A stretch of 64,000 bases of DNA. Source: Collinsella aerofaciens (GTDB lineage: Bacteria > Actinomycetota > Coriobacteriia > Coriobacteriales > Coriobacteriaceae). The stretch is from NCBI GenBank assembly GCA_008671135.1, contig RQAP01000002.1, positions 1 to 64,000 on the forward strand, written 5' to 3'. Under the pieces are notes generated by a model. The model had not been told where the DNA came from. It ran no database searches and saw only the letters and a list, made by a program, of their open reading frames with translations. Each line of letters starts with the position of its first letter. Position 1 is the first letter of the stretch. Shown piece after piece: positions 42,603-52,150 of this stretch. The position numbers and the translations under genes are program-made.

Positions 42603-45600
42603 CTAGCGCTTACGGATACCCCAGACTAGGGCTCCGACGCCGGCCATGGCTATGACGAATGCCATGAGCAGTGCGGCGGCCTGCTGGTCACCCGTGGTGG
42701 GCAGGAAACCCTTGACCGTCTTGACGATGTTCGTCACCGTCTTGGGCGTGCCGGGATCGGGCGTAGGCGCAGGAGTCTCGGGCTTCTTGTACGTGTTGTT
42801 GAACACGATACCCTCGACGCTCTTGTCGCCCTTGGTAAAGGCGACGTTCGCCTTGAGGTTGCCCCCGCCGTCGTCGACCACGTTAACGGTCGCGGTAAAG
42901 ACGGACTTGTCGTAGGTCATACCGGCCTCGTCGCCCTTGACCTCGCTGATGGTGTAGACGTACGTACCGGGCTCGTCGTACTCGAACTTGTCGAAGTTGA
43001 TCTTGCCGTCGGCATCGTTGGTGACGGTGGACTCGACGTCCTCGCCAACGAGCTTAAAGCTAAACTCGTCCTTCTTGAGTTCGCGTCCCTCGAGTACCTT
43101 GATGGCGCCGATGGAAACCTGCGTGGGCATGGCGTGATACTTGTTGGTAAAGCCAGCCGACTCGGTAGTTCCCTCGAGCTTGTGCGTCGCGGCCAGCGTG
43201 CCATCGCCGTTGTCGGAGACGGTGGTCACGACGGTGTAGGTCGTGCCGTCATAGGTGACGCCCTTGTACAGGCCGAGCGCGTTGGGGCAAGCCTCGCGCA
43301 GCGTGTACGTGTGCGTGCCTGGTGCCTCGTAGCGGATCGGGCTCAGCGTAACGTTGCCGTTGGCGTCGTTGGTGCCACTAGCGACAGTCACGCCGTCCTC
43401 GAGCAGCTCAAACGTGAACTCGCCAGCTGCAAGGTCGCGGCCGGTCAGACGCTTAACCGTCTTGACCTGATCGGTCACGACAGAATCTGTGGGCGTCACG
43501 CTGTAGGTGTTGGTGAACGTGAAGGCCGCACCGTCGTCGCCGTTGCGCACGACACTCAGATGTCCGGCACCGTCGTCAGTCACGGTGTAGGAAACCTTGC
43601 GCGTGGCGTTGGTGTCGTTGGTCACGCCAGGGGCGCTACCGGACTCGGCCACCGTGTAGGTAAAGGTGTGCGAGCGCGGAGCGGTGGGGACTGCGGGCTC
43701 GGACTCGTCGGTGTCGGCAGCGTCGCCGTCAGCGGCGTCGGCGTCAACCTCGGCCTCGTCGGCGTTGGCCTCGTCGGCGTTGGCTTCGGCGTCGCTCGAT
43801 GCGTCGTCAGAAGCATCGGTCGTCACGCCCAGGGCGCGGTTGAGGTCCTCGAGCGTGAAGTGGATCTTGCCAAAGTCCACGTTGCCGGCCGCGTCATTGG
43901 TTGCGGTCGCGCGCTCGGGCATCGGGGCGCCCGCCTCGTCGGCGGTCACGGTAAAGGTGAACTTGCCCGCGATGTCTGCCGGGGTCAGGCCCTCGGCAGC
44001 CTGGAGCTTCTTGGTACCAGCGAGCGCAGCGTCAACGGCATCGGCGCCGTAGACGTTCTCGAACACGGGCTCGACGCCACCGTAGTCAGGCTTTGCCGTC
44101 AGGGTACCGTCGCCGTTGTCGACGACGATGACCTTAAAGCTAAAGCTCGACTTCGCGGAGGTAATGCCCTGGTCGGCCAGCAAGTTCGTGTACTCAAAGG
44201 CCGTGTAGTTGATAGTCCACGCAAGCTTGCCGTCCGTGTCGGTGCGGATGGCGCGCCCGGTGCTTACCAGGTCAGCGAGCATCTTGGTGTCGTAATGCAG
44301 CGTGCCAAAGCTCACCTGGCCGTTATAGTTGAACGCCGGCGTGCCACTGATGGCTTCCGTCTCGCCCGCATAGGCGATGCCAAAGTAGAACTCACCGTTA
44401 ACCATCGGACGTCCGGTCAGGGTCTTGGTGGCGACAATCTGTGCAGAAACGCCCGGGTTATCAGTCGATGCGCTATAGCTGTTTTCGAACGGGACCAGAG
44501 CGCTCTCAACCTTGTTCTCGCCGCTCTTGTGGATTGTCTCGTGCGTGCCCTCGGGTCCGCCAGATACGGTCGTGGTAGCGGTAAGCGTACCGGCACCGTC
44601 ATCGGCGACGGCGATCGTCACGGTACGCACGGCGTCGTCGTAGGTGTAACCGGGCTTGCCGTCATTCTTCTCGGCTACGGTGTACGTGAAGGTCTTGCCG
44701 GCGTCAGCCAGCGTAAATTTAACCTCATGACCAGCCAGAATGTCGATCAGTCCGACCGTTGCCTCTGCCGTCGCAGGGGACTTGAAGTTGTTGGCTCCGG
44801 GCAGCAGGCCAAGCGCGTTGGCCGAGGCCTCGTCGGCAGGCGTCACGGTAAACGTGAACTGGCCCTCGGTCATAGGACGTCCGGAGAGGCTCTTGCTGAG
44901 CTTGAGGCCGCCGGCCGCGGTGTAGTTAAGCTCAGTGCGGTACGTGTTGGTGAAGCGGCCGCTTTCCTTCTTGGTGACGTTGGCGGTCAGCTTGCCCTCG
45001 CCGTTCTCGGTCACGGTCACTTCGGCGGTCGCGACATGCCCGTCATACGCCATGCCGGCCGCGTTACCCGCGTTCTCGCGGATCTCGTACGTGTAGGTTC
45101 CGGCAGCCGTGTAGCGGATCTTGCCGAACTTGACGGCAGCGATGCCATCCTTCGCATCGTGCTTGTTCACGGTCACGGTTGCAGGATCGGGCAGCGGGGT
45201 GCCCTCGGCGGCGGTGATGGTAAAGCTGAACTCGTCGGAGTCCGTCCAGTCGCGACCGTCGATAGCCTTACTCAGATCAAAGTCGAGCTCTGCGTCGAGC
45301 GGGGTCACGCTGTAGGTGTTCTTGAAGGTCGCAGCCGTGGCGTCCTTCAGGACATGCTCAGCCTTGAGCGTGCCATCGCCCTTGTCGGTAATGGTGGTCT
45401 CGATGGTGTACTTGGCGTCGCCGTACGTGATGCCCTTGCTGGTGGTTCCGCCGTTGACCTCGCGCAGCGTGTAGGTGTACTTGCCGGGCTTGGTGTAGGT
45501 GATCTTGTCCATGGCGATCGTTCCGTCGTCGGCGTTGGTGCCCTTGGCGACGACCTTGTCGCCCTCGACCAGCTCAAAGGAGAACTCGCCGTCCTTGAGA

Positions 45601-47984
45601 TCGCGGCCGGTCAGGACCTTGGTCGCGGTGATCTGTTCGGTGACGCTCGTCTCGACAGGCGTCACGTTATAGGTATTGGTGAACGTGAAGGCCGCATCAC
45701 CGTCCGGCTTGCGGGATACGCGCAGATTCCCCTTGCCGTCATCGGTCACGGTGAAGGAAACCTCGCGCGACGGCTTAGCGTCGTTGGTCACGCCAGCGAC
45801 CTCACCGGACTCGGTCACGGTGTAGGTAAAGGTGTGCTCGCGCTTCTCGGGCTTCTCGCCCACAGCCTTGTTAAGGTCGTCGAGCGTAAAGGTAATCTTG
45901 CCAAAGTCGACCTTGCCGTCGACGTTGTTGTGCACGCTCGTGCTCGCAGGCATAGGCGCGCCCTCTTCACCGGTCACGGTAAAGGTGAACTTGCCGGTGA
46001 TATCAGCCGGGGTAAGAGCGTCGTCAACCTGCAGATTCTTGATACCCGCAAGCGATGCCTCGGTAGCATTCGTGGTGTAGGCGTTCTTGAACTCGATGCT
46101 CTTGACGTCCTTGGCGTCCTTCAGCTCGTGTGTGGCAACCAGCTGGCCCTTGCCGTTATCGGCGATGGTCGTCACGATGGTGTAGACCGCGTCATCGTAG
46201 TCAATACCGCCGGCGTTGCCCTTAACCTCATGCAGCTTGTAGGTGTGCTGGCCGATCTCGGTGTACTTGATGGCACTGAACGTCACCTTGCCGTCGGCAG
46301 CGTTCTTAACGGTCTCGATAAGCTCAGAGTCCTCATCCTTAATCTCGCGCAGCTCAAAGCTGAACTCACCGACCGTAAGGTCGCGCCCGGTCAGAGACTT
46401 GGTCACGTCAATCTTGTCGGTAACGCTGGACTCAACAGGCTCCGCAGTGTAGACGTTCTTGAACTCGGTCTCGTCGGCTTCGCTCCATGTCACCTTCACA
46501 GCGGCGCTGAGCTCGCCCCTCTTGTTGGGCGTTACCGTCACGGTGACCTCCGCGACGTTCTTGCTGTAGGCAATGCCGTCAACCGTAGTCCCGGCGTTCT
46601 TTTCGCTGACCCTGTAGACGTACGTGCCGGGCTCGGTGTATTTGATCGTGCCGAAGTCGATGACAGCTTTACCCTTGTCGTCCAGATCGTCCTTGGTCAC
46701 AGACGCGGTCACGGGCGCTGTCGCGGACTCGGGTATCGGGGCACCGTTCTCGGACGTCAGCCCAAACTCAAACGTGTCCTCCTTCGTCCAGTCGCGGCCC
46801 TCGAGTACCTTGGTCAGGCCAAAGCCGGCCTTGGCATCCTTGGTATCCACCGTTACCGGCGTCATGTCGTACTTATAGCTGATCTTGCCGTTGTTGCCCA
46901 GGTAGGAGTTGACATGCGTCGCGGTCGCCTTGGCGGATATGTTGTTCCACTTGGGATTAAGAACGTCGGTCGCGGTACCAGTGTTGTTGCCGCCCACACT
47001 CTCCTTGGTGGTGTGGAGCTCGTCGATAAAGGCTAGGCGCGCGGTTCCCACGCTAAACGAAAGGTTGCCGTCCTCGTCAGCAACAATAGCGCCGTCAAAC
47101 TTCGCAGCGTCGCCGCCGATAAACTCGATGACGGCAGAGGCGGGCTTGGCCTCGCCGTTTTCGCCCTGCTCCTCAAACTCATCCTTGTAGTAATAGGTGC
47201 CGGTATCTGCCAGCGAATTCTTTGCAGGCTGCGTGCAATCCTTGTCCGTGTAAATGGGCGTCTGCTTCTGGAAGTAGTAGTAGCGGTTGGTGTCGGCCGG
47301 CTCAAAGGTCGCAACCGTATTGCCCAGATCGCCGGCAGCCCACTTGTTCGCGTAGAAATTCACGGTCTTGGCGCCGTTGGCAACGGTCGTATTGTTCTCG
47401 ATGTAATCCTTGAGCCCCGTTACCTTCTCGGGCGTAAACAGGTTGTCGAGCGCAGTGCTCTTCACGCTCGAGGTGTACTTCACGCGGATAGGCTGAGCGC
47501 TGTCGACCGAAAGCTTGCCGTCTACGGTCTTAAAGTGGCTCAGCGGAATCAACGACGCAGGAATGCTGACCGTTACGACATCGCCCTTCTGGGGATTGTC
47601 ATCACCAGCACGCTGCACGGTAATGAGCAGGTCTTTTGCCTTGCCGGTGAACTCGTAGGTGTCGGTATTGGTTTCTTTATTGACCGTTTTGTCCGTCTTG
47701 GTAAACGGCGTGCCGTTGATGACGACCTCGGTGAAGCTGTCGACCTGCATAAAGTCGCCCAGCTCGTCGGTAAACGTGATGTAGCCGGACTTGGTCTCGT
47801 CGTAGCCCTTATGGATTTCGGTCGGATAAGGCGCCTCCGATGTGATGGCCTGTGAGATGTCGTCAAAGACCTTCTTGAGCTCTTCTGCATTGGTCGCCGA
47901 CTTGTAGTAGTCGGAGTTTTCAGCGCGTGCACCATGAGCATCCCATGCCGTGGCATTGGGGTAGTTGCTCGAAACGGCCTGCAT
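42603..47984 (-). CDS. Giant LPXTG surface protein, C-terminal part after in-frame TAG
   Basis: Up to 1793 aa if translation restarts at 47982-47984. It is in the same frame as the fragment 48018-48935 and continues the same protein: the end of a VWA-type domain, then about ten repeats of a pilin-isopeptide-linker (Spy0128/FctA-like) domain that share T-K-x-L-x-G-R-D ... F-x-F-x-L, and the C-terminal sorting signal L-P-T-T-G, a hydrophobic stretch and R-K-R. One repeat holds an Asp/Ala/Glu-rich insertion near 43690-43830. No ribosome site is near 47984, so independent expression is doubtful. No sortase gene lies beside it. The long open frame shows the break is recent, or is bypassed. Confidence 0.8.
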   Translation of the reverse strand: MQAVSSNYPNATAWDAHGARAENSDYYKSATNAEELKKVFDDISQAITSEAPYPTEIHKGYDETKSGYITFTDELGDFMQVDSFTEVVINGTPFTKTDKTVNKETNTDTYEFTGKAKDLLITVQRAGDDNPQKGDVVTVSIPASLIPLSHFKTVDGKLSVDSAQPIRVKYTSSVKSTALDNLFTPEKVTGLKDYIENNTTVANGAKTVNFYANKWAAGDLGNTVATFEPADTNRYYYFQKQTPIYTDKDCTQPAKNSLADTGTYYYKDEFEEQGENGEAKPASAVIEFIGGDAAKFDGAIVADEDGNLSFSVGTARLAFIDELHTTKESVGGNNTGTATDVLNPKWNNISAKATATHVNSYLGNNGKISYKYDMTPVTVDTKDAKAGFGLTKVLEGRDWTKEDTFEFGLTSENGAPIPESATAPVTASVTKDDLDDKGKAVIDFGTIKYTEPGTYVYRVSEKNAGTTVDGIAYSKNVAEVTVTVTPNKRGELSAAVKVTWSEADETEFKNVYTAEPVESSVTDKIDVTKSLTGRDLTVGEFSFELREIKDEDSELIETVKNAADGKVTFSAIKYTEIGQHTYKLHEVKGNAGGIDYDDAVYTIVTTIADNGKGQLVATHELKDAKDVKSIEFKNAYTTNATEASLAGIKNLQVDDALTPADITGKFTFTVTGEEGAPMPASTSVHNNVDGKVDFGKITFTLDDLNKAVGEKPEKREHTFTYTVTESGEVAGVTNDAKPSREVSFTVTDDGKGNLRVSRKPDGDAAFTFTNTYNVTPVETSVTEQITATKVLTGRDLKDGEFSFELVEGDKVVAKGTNADDGTIAMDKITYTKPGKYTYTLREVNGGTTSKGITYGDAKYTIETTITDKGDGTLKAEHVLKDATAATFKNTYSVTPLDAELDFDLSKAIDGRDWTDSDEFSFTITAAEGTPLPDPATVTVNKHDAKDGIAAVKFGKIRYTAAGTYTYEIRENAGNAAGMAYDGHVATAEVTVTENGEGKLTANVTKKESGRFTNTYRTELNYTAAGGLKLSKSLSGRPMTEGQFTFTVTPADEASANALGLLPGANNFKSPATAEATVGLIDILAGHEVKFTLADAGKTFTYTVAEKNDGKPGYTYDDAVRTVTIAVADDGAGTLTATTTVSGGPEGTHETIHKSGENKVESALVPFENSYSASTDNPGVSAQIVATKTLTGRPMVNGEFYFGIAYAGETEAISGTPAFNYNGQVSFGTLHYDTKMLADLVSTGRAIRTDTDGKLAWTINYTAFEYTNLLADQGITSAKSSFSFKVIVVDNGDGTLTAKPDYGGVEPVFENVYGADAVDAALAGTKKLQAAEGLTPADIAGKFTFTVTADEAGAPMPERATATNDAAGNVDFGKIHFTLEDLNRALGVTTDASDDASSDAEANADEANADEAEVDADAADGDAADTDESEPAVPTAPRSHTFTYTVAESGSAPGVTNDTNATRKVSYTVTDDGAGHLSVVRNGDDGAAFTFTNTYSVTPTDSVVTDQVKTVKRLTGRDLAAGEFTFELLEDGVTVASGTNDANGNVTLSPIRYEAPGTHTYTLREACPNALGLYKGVTYDGTTYTVVTTVSDNGDGTLAATHKLEGTTESAGFTNKYHAMPTQVSIGAIKVLEGRELKKDEFSFKLVGEDVESTVTNDADGKINFDKFEYDEPGTYVYTISEVKGDEAGMTYDKSVFTATVNVVDDGGGNLKANVAFTKGDKSVEGIVFNNTYKKPETPAPTPDPGTPKTVTNIVKTVKGFLPTTGDQQAAALLMAFVIAMAGVGALVWGIRKR

Positions 47985-48017
47985 GAACTTGTTCTCTTTT
48001 TGGCTTTTTCCCGAATC

Positions 48018-48935
48018 CTAGATACCAGCGCTGGGGTCCGCGCCATCAAAGATGCCGATAGTATAAACGGTGGCCTTGCTGTCCTTCATGTTCTTGGCAG
48101 CCGTCACGGCATCGTTAGCGACCTTAGAATCAAACTCGTCGTAGCTCGTTGGCTTGCCGTCGGTAAAGAACACAACGATCTTCTTGGCATCTGCGCGACC
48201 AGAAGTGATGCCCTCTGCCAGCTGCAGACCATTATCGGCGCGCGTGGCGCCGGCGGGTTTGATTGCCTTAATTGTTTCCCTAAGATCAGTCACGCCGGCG
48301 CCAGAGCAATTGGTCAAGCCCGCCATTACCTGGGAGTAGTTGTAAGTATTAGTTCTGCCATGTTCCCATTTATCGTACGTGTCGTTGCCGATCTTATCGG
48401 TCTTATCACCCGAAAACTTAACAATGGCAACCCTGTGCTGCCTATCGACACCCTCGATACCCTCGTTTTGCTTGGCGATGGTATCAATAAAGCTATAGGC
48501 AGCGTTCTTCAGAGCTGTAATGCGCTTAGTGTCGTCAGTATCGCCCATAGCGTGATCCATAGAGCCAGAGGCATCCAGCACCATCACGATGTCAAGCGGC
48601 GTGGTGACCGTCACGGTTGAATTAGACGTCGAGGATATCGCCGAAAGCGTGGTCAAAAAGTCCGACTCTTCGTTTTCCTCGGTTGCCTTGACCGTCTTGT
48701 CGGTCCAGATTCGACCGACGTTTTGGGTTGTTACTTTATTACCGCCGTGGCCGGCTGCCCAGATTTCCCAGCGTCCGCTAGTATCGGGGTCGACGACCGT
48801 CCCGTTTACTGTCGGTCCGTCCATTCCGGTGCTGGACCTGGCGTTGGCCTCGGGCAGCATGGCAAATGCTGCAGCCGGCAACACCAACACTACGGCCAGT
48901 ATCACCGCCAAGAGACCCCTCGTGTACTTACCCAT
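48018..48935 (-). CDS. Giant LPXTG surface protein, N-terminal part (VWA domain) ending at TAG
   Basis: 305 aa with a signal peptide (about 1-32) and a VWA domain whose MIDAS motif D-A-S-G-S is at 121-125. It ends in A-D-P-S-A-G-I, TAG (48018-48020), after which the frame runs on in the typical sequence D-S-G-K-S-Q-K-E-N-K-F-M-Q-A-V-S-S-N-Y. Read through, the two parts would make one protein of 2110 residues: a VWA-tipped, isopeptide-stiffened surface fibre. The start has GAAGGGAG. As it stands, the product would be secreted and not anchored. Confidence 0.82.
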   Translation of the reverse strand: MGKYTRGLLAVILAVVLVLPAAAFAMLPEANARSSTGMDGPTVNGTVVDPDTSGRWEIWAAGHGGNKVTTQNVGRIWTDKTVKATEENEESDFLTTLSAISSTSNSTVTVTTPLDIVMVLDASGSMDHAMGDTDDTKRITALKNAAYSFIDTIAKQNEGIEGVDRQHRVAIVKFSGDKTDKIGNDTYDKWEHGRTNTYNYSQVMAGLTNCSGAGVTDLRETIKAIKPAGATRADNGLQLAEGITSGRADAKKIVVFFTDGKPTSYDEFDSKVANDAVTAAKNMKDSKATVYTIGIFDGADPSAGI

Positions 48936-48987
48936 CGCGTCTCCCTTCTCGCGGTCTCAGACCTTGCAACAGCCTAAAGTTACGAAA

Positions 48988-49067
48988 TGAGACACAATTT
49001 GGGCAGGTGACACACGTTCCAGATTCGGTTTTGGGCGTGAGACAAATGTCTCACCAAAGTTGAGACA
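48988..49067 (-). promoter_or_regulatory. TGAGACA operator cluster upstream of the surface protein
   Basis: TGAGACA occurs at 48988, 49038 and 49061, and inverted at 49047-49053. The middle two form the 18-bp palindrome GTGAGACAAATGTCTCAC (49037-49054). The cluster lies 50-130 bases upstream of the start codon. Confidence 0.55.
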
Positions 49068-49176
49068 CGAGGGTTTTCGCAGGAAAACGGATGCGACTCA
49101 AGATCGACGGGACAAAAGGGCTCGTTTTCCTCCGTCCACGGAAGATCAAAGGCTGTTACGGATATGGTGCCATTTC

Positions 49177-49328
49177 AAAACTATGCCGGATTACGGGGCA
49201 AAAGTCGGGACCCTCATCCATACCCTCATTTTTTGAAAAACGGCAGGCTATCTACCTGCGGTTTTGTTTTTGTGTTTTTCCGTATGGTCGGAGGTTCGCC
49301 ATCCAGCCCCGTAAACCGGCATAGTTTT
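49177..49328. repeat. 152-bp palindromic element, copy D
   Basis: Same length and core as copies A-C. Outer arms AAAACTATGCCGG(A/T)TTACGGGGC pair with one mismatch. Similarity to copy A extends about 25 bp to the left (GGCTGTTA ... TGCCATTTC). It is upstream of the surface protein gene, whereas A-C are downstream. Nothing else is seen in 49068-49415. Confidence 0.87.
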
Positions 49329-49415
49329 GTTTGCGGCGGCCCAGCCGCGCGTTTAAGCGCGGGGCCGGTGGGGCATTTTTGCCCCACCGGCCCCTATTCC
49401 AGCTCTATTCCGGCG

Positions 49416-49757
49416 CTATTCCGGTTTGGTTTCTACTGTGGGAGTCTTGTCCGCTGCGACTGGGGTGCGGGCGGTGTCCATAGTCAGGCAGTGCTTGGGG
49501 CAGCTCTCGATGCACTCACCGCACACCACGCAGGCATACGGGTCGATCGACCACGTTCCACCCTTGCGATCGACCGCGAGCGCGCCCGCCGGACAGCGAC
49601 GCGCACACATGCCGCAGCAGATACACACATCCATGTCATTGACGATATGCCCGCGCAAGCGCTCGGGTGCCGCGAGCTTCTCCTGCGGATAGCACGCCGT
49701 TACCGGCTGCTTGACCATAGAACCCAAGGCCGTCTTGGCAAATGTCAGCAAACTCAT
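49416..49757 (-). CDS. echF: Ech hydrogenase ferredoxin subunit EchF
   Basis: 113 aa. Two [4Fe-4S] motifs, C-I-C-C-G-M-C-A-R-R-C-P and C-V-V-C-G-E-C-I-E-S-C-P, as in the NuoI-like subunit that passes electrons from ferredoxin to the hydrogenase. The gene is the last of a five-gene minus-strand operon in the canonical order A-B-C-D-E-F (A and B fused). The C-terminal 20 residues are low in complexity. Confidence 0.88.
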   Translation of the reverse strand: MSLLTFAKTALGSMVKQPVTACYPQEKLAAPERLRGHIVNDMDVCICCGMCARRCPAGALAVDRKGGTWSIDPYACVVCGECIESCPKHCLTMDTARTPVAADKTPTVETKPE

Positions 49758-49764
49758 GCCGTGC

Positions 49765-50853
49765 CTACCTTTCCGTGCAGCTAATGCAGGGGTCGATGGT
49801 CAGGATAATCATGGGCACGTTGGCAAGGAGTACGCCCTGCAGCGCATGCGTCAGACCCGCCAAGTTCTGCGACGTCGGCGTGCGCACGCGGAAACGGTCC
49901 AGGTTCTTGGTGCCGTTGCCGCGCACATAGTAATACGCCTCGCCGCGCGGCTGCTCAATCACAACCTCGCCGCGCGCGCCGTCGGCCGGTGTGAGCTTGG
50001 TACGCCCGCCGATGCCGTCGTGCGGAATCCTGCCGACAAGCTCCTTGATAATGTCCATGGCCTGCGTGACCTCGGCGCAACGCACCTGGCAGCGGGCATA
50101 GCAATCGCCATCGGTAGCAACGATGGGCTCAAACGCGGCCAGATCCGCATAGGCGCCGTCGCCGAACATGCGCACGTCGTAATCCACGCCCGAGGCGCGG
50201 CCGAACGGGCCGACCATCGACAGATCCAGCGCGTCTTTCTTGCTGATCACGCCCACGCCATGCAGGCGCTCGCCGCAGCTGTTGTCGTCCAAAAACGTAT
50301 GCACCACGGCCTCGTAGTCAGGGCGCATAGCGTCGAGCGTCTGGACAATACCCGCCAGCTCGGAATCCTCAATGTCGTGTTTAAGGCCGCCAATCTCGTT
50401 AATCGACAGAATCACGCGACCGCCGCACGTGCTCTCGAAGATCTTGAGAATCTGCTCGCGCAGCGTCCACGAACGATAGAACAGCGCCTCAAAGCCAAAG
50501 GCATCGGCGAGCAGGCCCAGCCACAGCAGGTGCGAGTGAATGCGCGAAAGCTCATGCAGAATGGTGCGGATATACTGCACGCGACCAGGCACCTCGATGC
50601 CGAGCATGCGCTCGCAGGCGCTGGCGTAGCCACAGCTATGGCCCACGGCGCAGATGCCGCAGATGCGCTCGGCGATGTAGCAAAACTGATGCATATCGCG
50701 CTTTTCGGTGAGCTTCTCGAGTCCGCGGTGCACAAAGCCGATCTGCGGAATTGCTTCGATGACGCGGTCGTCCTCGATCACCAGGTCCAGATGAAGCGGC
50801 TCGGGCAGCACCGGGTGCTGCGGGCCAAACGGAATTACGGAGCGATGAGCCAT
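49765..50853 (-). CDS. echE: Group 4 [NiFe] hydrogenase large subunit EchE
   Basis: 362 aa, NuoD-related. The nickel ligands are intact: R-I-C-G-I-C (Cys65, Cys68) and D-P-C-I-S-C near the C-terminus (Cys356, Cys359). This separates it from complex I NuoD, which has lost them. Only three residues follow the last Cys, so maturation by C-terminal cleavage is unlikely, as in the Ech type. AAGGAGG precedes the ATG. It forms the H2-producing site with EchC. Confidence 0.93.
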   Translation of the reverse strand: MAHRSVIPFGPQHPVLPEPLHLDLVIEDDRVIEAIPQIGFVHRGLEKLTEKRDMHQFCYIAERICGICAVGHSCGYASACERMLGIEVPGRVQYIRTILHELSRIHSHLLWLGLLADAFGFEALFYRSWTLREQILKIFESTCGGRVILSINEIGGLKHDIEDSELAGIVQTLDAMRPDYEAVVHTFLDDNSCGERLHGVGVISKKDALDLSMVGPFGRASGVDYDVRMFGDGAYADLAAFEPIVATDGDCYARCQVRCAEVTQAMDIIKELVGRIPHDGIGGRTKLTPADGARGEVVIEQPRGEAYYYVRGNGTKNLDRFRVRTPTSQNLAGLTHALQGVLLANVPMIILTIDPCISCTER

Positions 50854-50858
50854 GGACC

Positions 50859-51545
50859 TTACGCCTCCTTTTTCTGCTTGTCGCGGGCGGCCTTGGCGGC
50901 AAGCGCCGCGCGGACCTTGGCCGCTTTCTCGGGATCCATAGCAGCGAGCTTTGCCTCCATCTCGGCAGCCTTGAGCGCGGCCTTCGCAGCAGCCTCATCG
51001 TGCTGAGCATCGGAGCCCGCGGCATCGCCGGCGCTCGCAGCGCTCTCCCCTGCAGCAGCCGCAGCCGCGGCGGCCTTCTCGGCCGCGGCCTTGCGCGCCT
51101 TGGCCTCGGCGGCGGCACGGACCTTCATGGCCTTCTCGCGCGCGACCTTCACCTCGGGCGTGATAACGCTCATGGGTTCGGCAGTCGAGACCTGGTAGAA
51201 AAAGCCCTTAAAGTCGATCTGCATGTCGGTGATGGCAAGGCCAAACAGGTCGTGTGCTTCGTTTTCAAACGGAAATACCGCCGGATAGTACGAGCTGATG
51301 GACGGAATCTCCTGGTACTGGTCGATGCCCTCAACCACCAGGTTCTCGATCGCATAGCTGCCGTCCTGCGCAATATGCTCCTGAGCAGCTCGAACGTTGA
51401 TAAACGTATAGACCAAGCGATACGAGCCGTCGTCGACGTTGCGCTCGGCGTGCATTTGCACAAAGCGCGCGCCGACGCCCTTAAGCGCCTGGACATGCGA
51501 CAGGAGCTCCTCGATCCCGACGGTGGTATAGATAGCCTTTTGCAT
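50859..51545 (-). CDS. echD: Ech hydrogenase subunit EchD (NuoC-like) with Ala/Lys tail
   Basis: 228 aa. The first 130 residues match the NuoC/30-kDa family, with the stretch F-P-F-E-N-E-A-H-D-L-F-G. The remaining 95 residues are a highly charged Ala/Lys/Glu helix, much longer than in usual EchD (about 120-130 aa). Its start overlaps the echC stop as TAATG. Confidence 0.88.
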   Translation of the reverse strand: MQKAIYTTVGIEELLSHVQALKGVGARFVQMHAERNVDDGSYRLVYTFINVRAAQEHIAQDGSYAIENLVVEGIDQYQEIPSISSYYPAVFPFENEAHDLFGLAITDMQIDFKGFFYQVSTAEPMSVITPEVKVAREKAMKVRAAAEAKARKAAAEKAAAAAAAAGESAASAGDAAGSDAQHDEAAAKAALKAAEMEAKLAAMDPEKAAKVRAALAAKAARDKQKKEA

Positions 51546-52138
51546 TACTCGGCCTCCTTTGCAGCGGCGGGCTTCTCAGCAGGTGCGTCACCAGCGGCAG
51601 GTGCGTCACCAGCGACGGCCCCGGCCCCCGCAGCCACAAACCCGTCCTCGCCCAGCTCAACGCCACCGTCCCAAGTAGCGGCACCGCCCACGGTGAGCGG
51701 GTCGCCGCCGGCGCGCATCACGGCCTCCTTCTGGTCCAGGATGCCACACGCCTCCACGATGGCATCGATCACGGTCTCGGGGCGAATGGCGCATCCGGGC
51801 GCATACACGTCCACGGGAATCGCGCGGTCCACGCCGCCGATCACGTTGTAGGCATCGCGGAACACGCCGCCCGAACACGCGCAGATACCGCAGGCCACCA
51901 CGCACTTGGGCTCGAGCATCTGGTTGTAGATCTGGCGCACGACGGGCAGGTTCTGGGCATTGACCGAACCCGTCACCAAAAAGATATCCGCATGTTTGGG
52001 GTTGCCGGTGTTGACCACGCCAAAGCGCTCCGCATCGAACAGCGGCGTGAGCGAGGCCAGCACCTCGATATCGCATCCGTTGCAGCTCGAACCGTCGTAA
52101 TGAATAACCCACGGCGAGCGCGACATTTTATGATCCAT
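51545..52138 (-). CDS. echC: [NiFe] hydrogenase small subunit EchC (NuoB-like)
   Basis: 197 aa. The proximal [4Fe-4S] cluster cysteines are in C-N-G-C (19, 22), C-G-I-C-A-C (83-88) and P-G-C (115). It carries electrons to the Ni-Fe site in EchE. The final 50 residues are an Ala/Pro/Gly-rich tail not needed for the fold. AGGAGG lies eight bases before the ATG. Confidence 0.92.
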   Translation of the reverse strand: MDHKMSRSPWVIHYDGSSCNGCDIEVLASLTPLFDAERFGVVNTGNPKHADIFLVTGSVNAQNLPVVRQIYNQMLEPKCVVACGICACSGGVFRDAYNVIGGVDRAIPVDVYAPGCAIRPETVIDAIVEACGILDQKEAVMRAGGDPLTVGGAATWDGGVELGEDGFVAAGAGAVAGDAPAAGDAPAEKPAAAKEAE

Positions 52139-52150
52139 GGATGCCGCCTC

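Noticed and set aside
43134..47036. 1300-codon open frame on the plus strand inside the surface protein gene
   Set aside because: It lies antisense to repeated pilin domains with clear homology on the minus strand. High-GC third positions keep the opposite frame open, and its sequence shows no domain.
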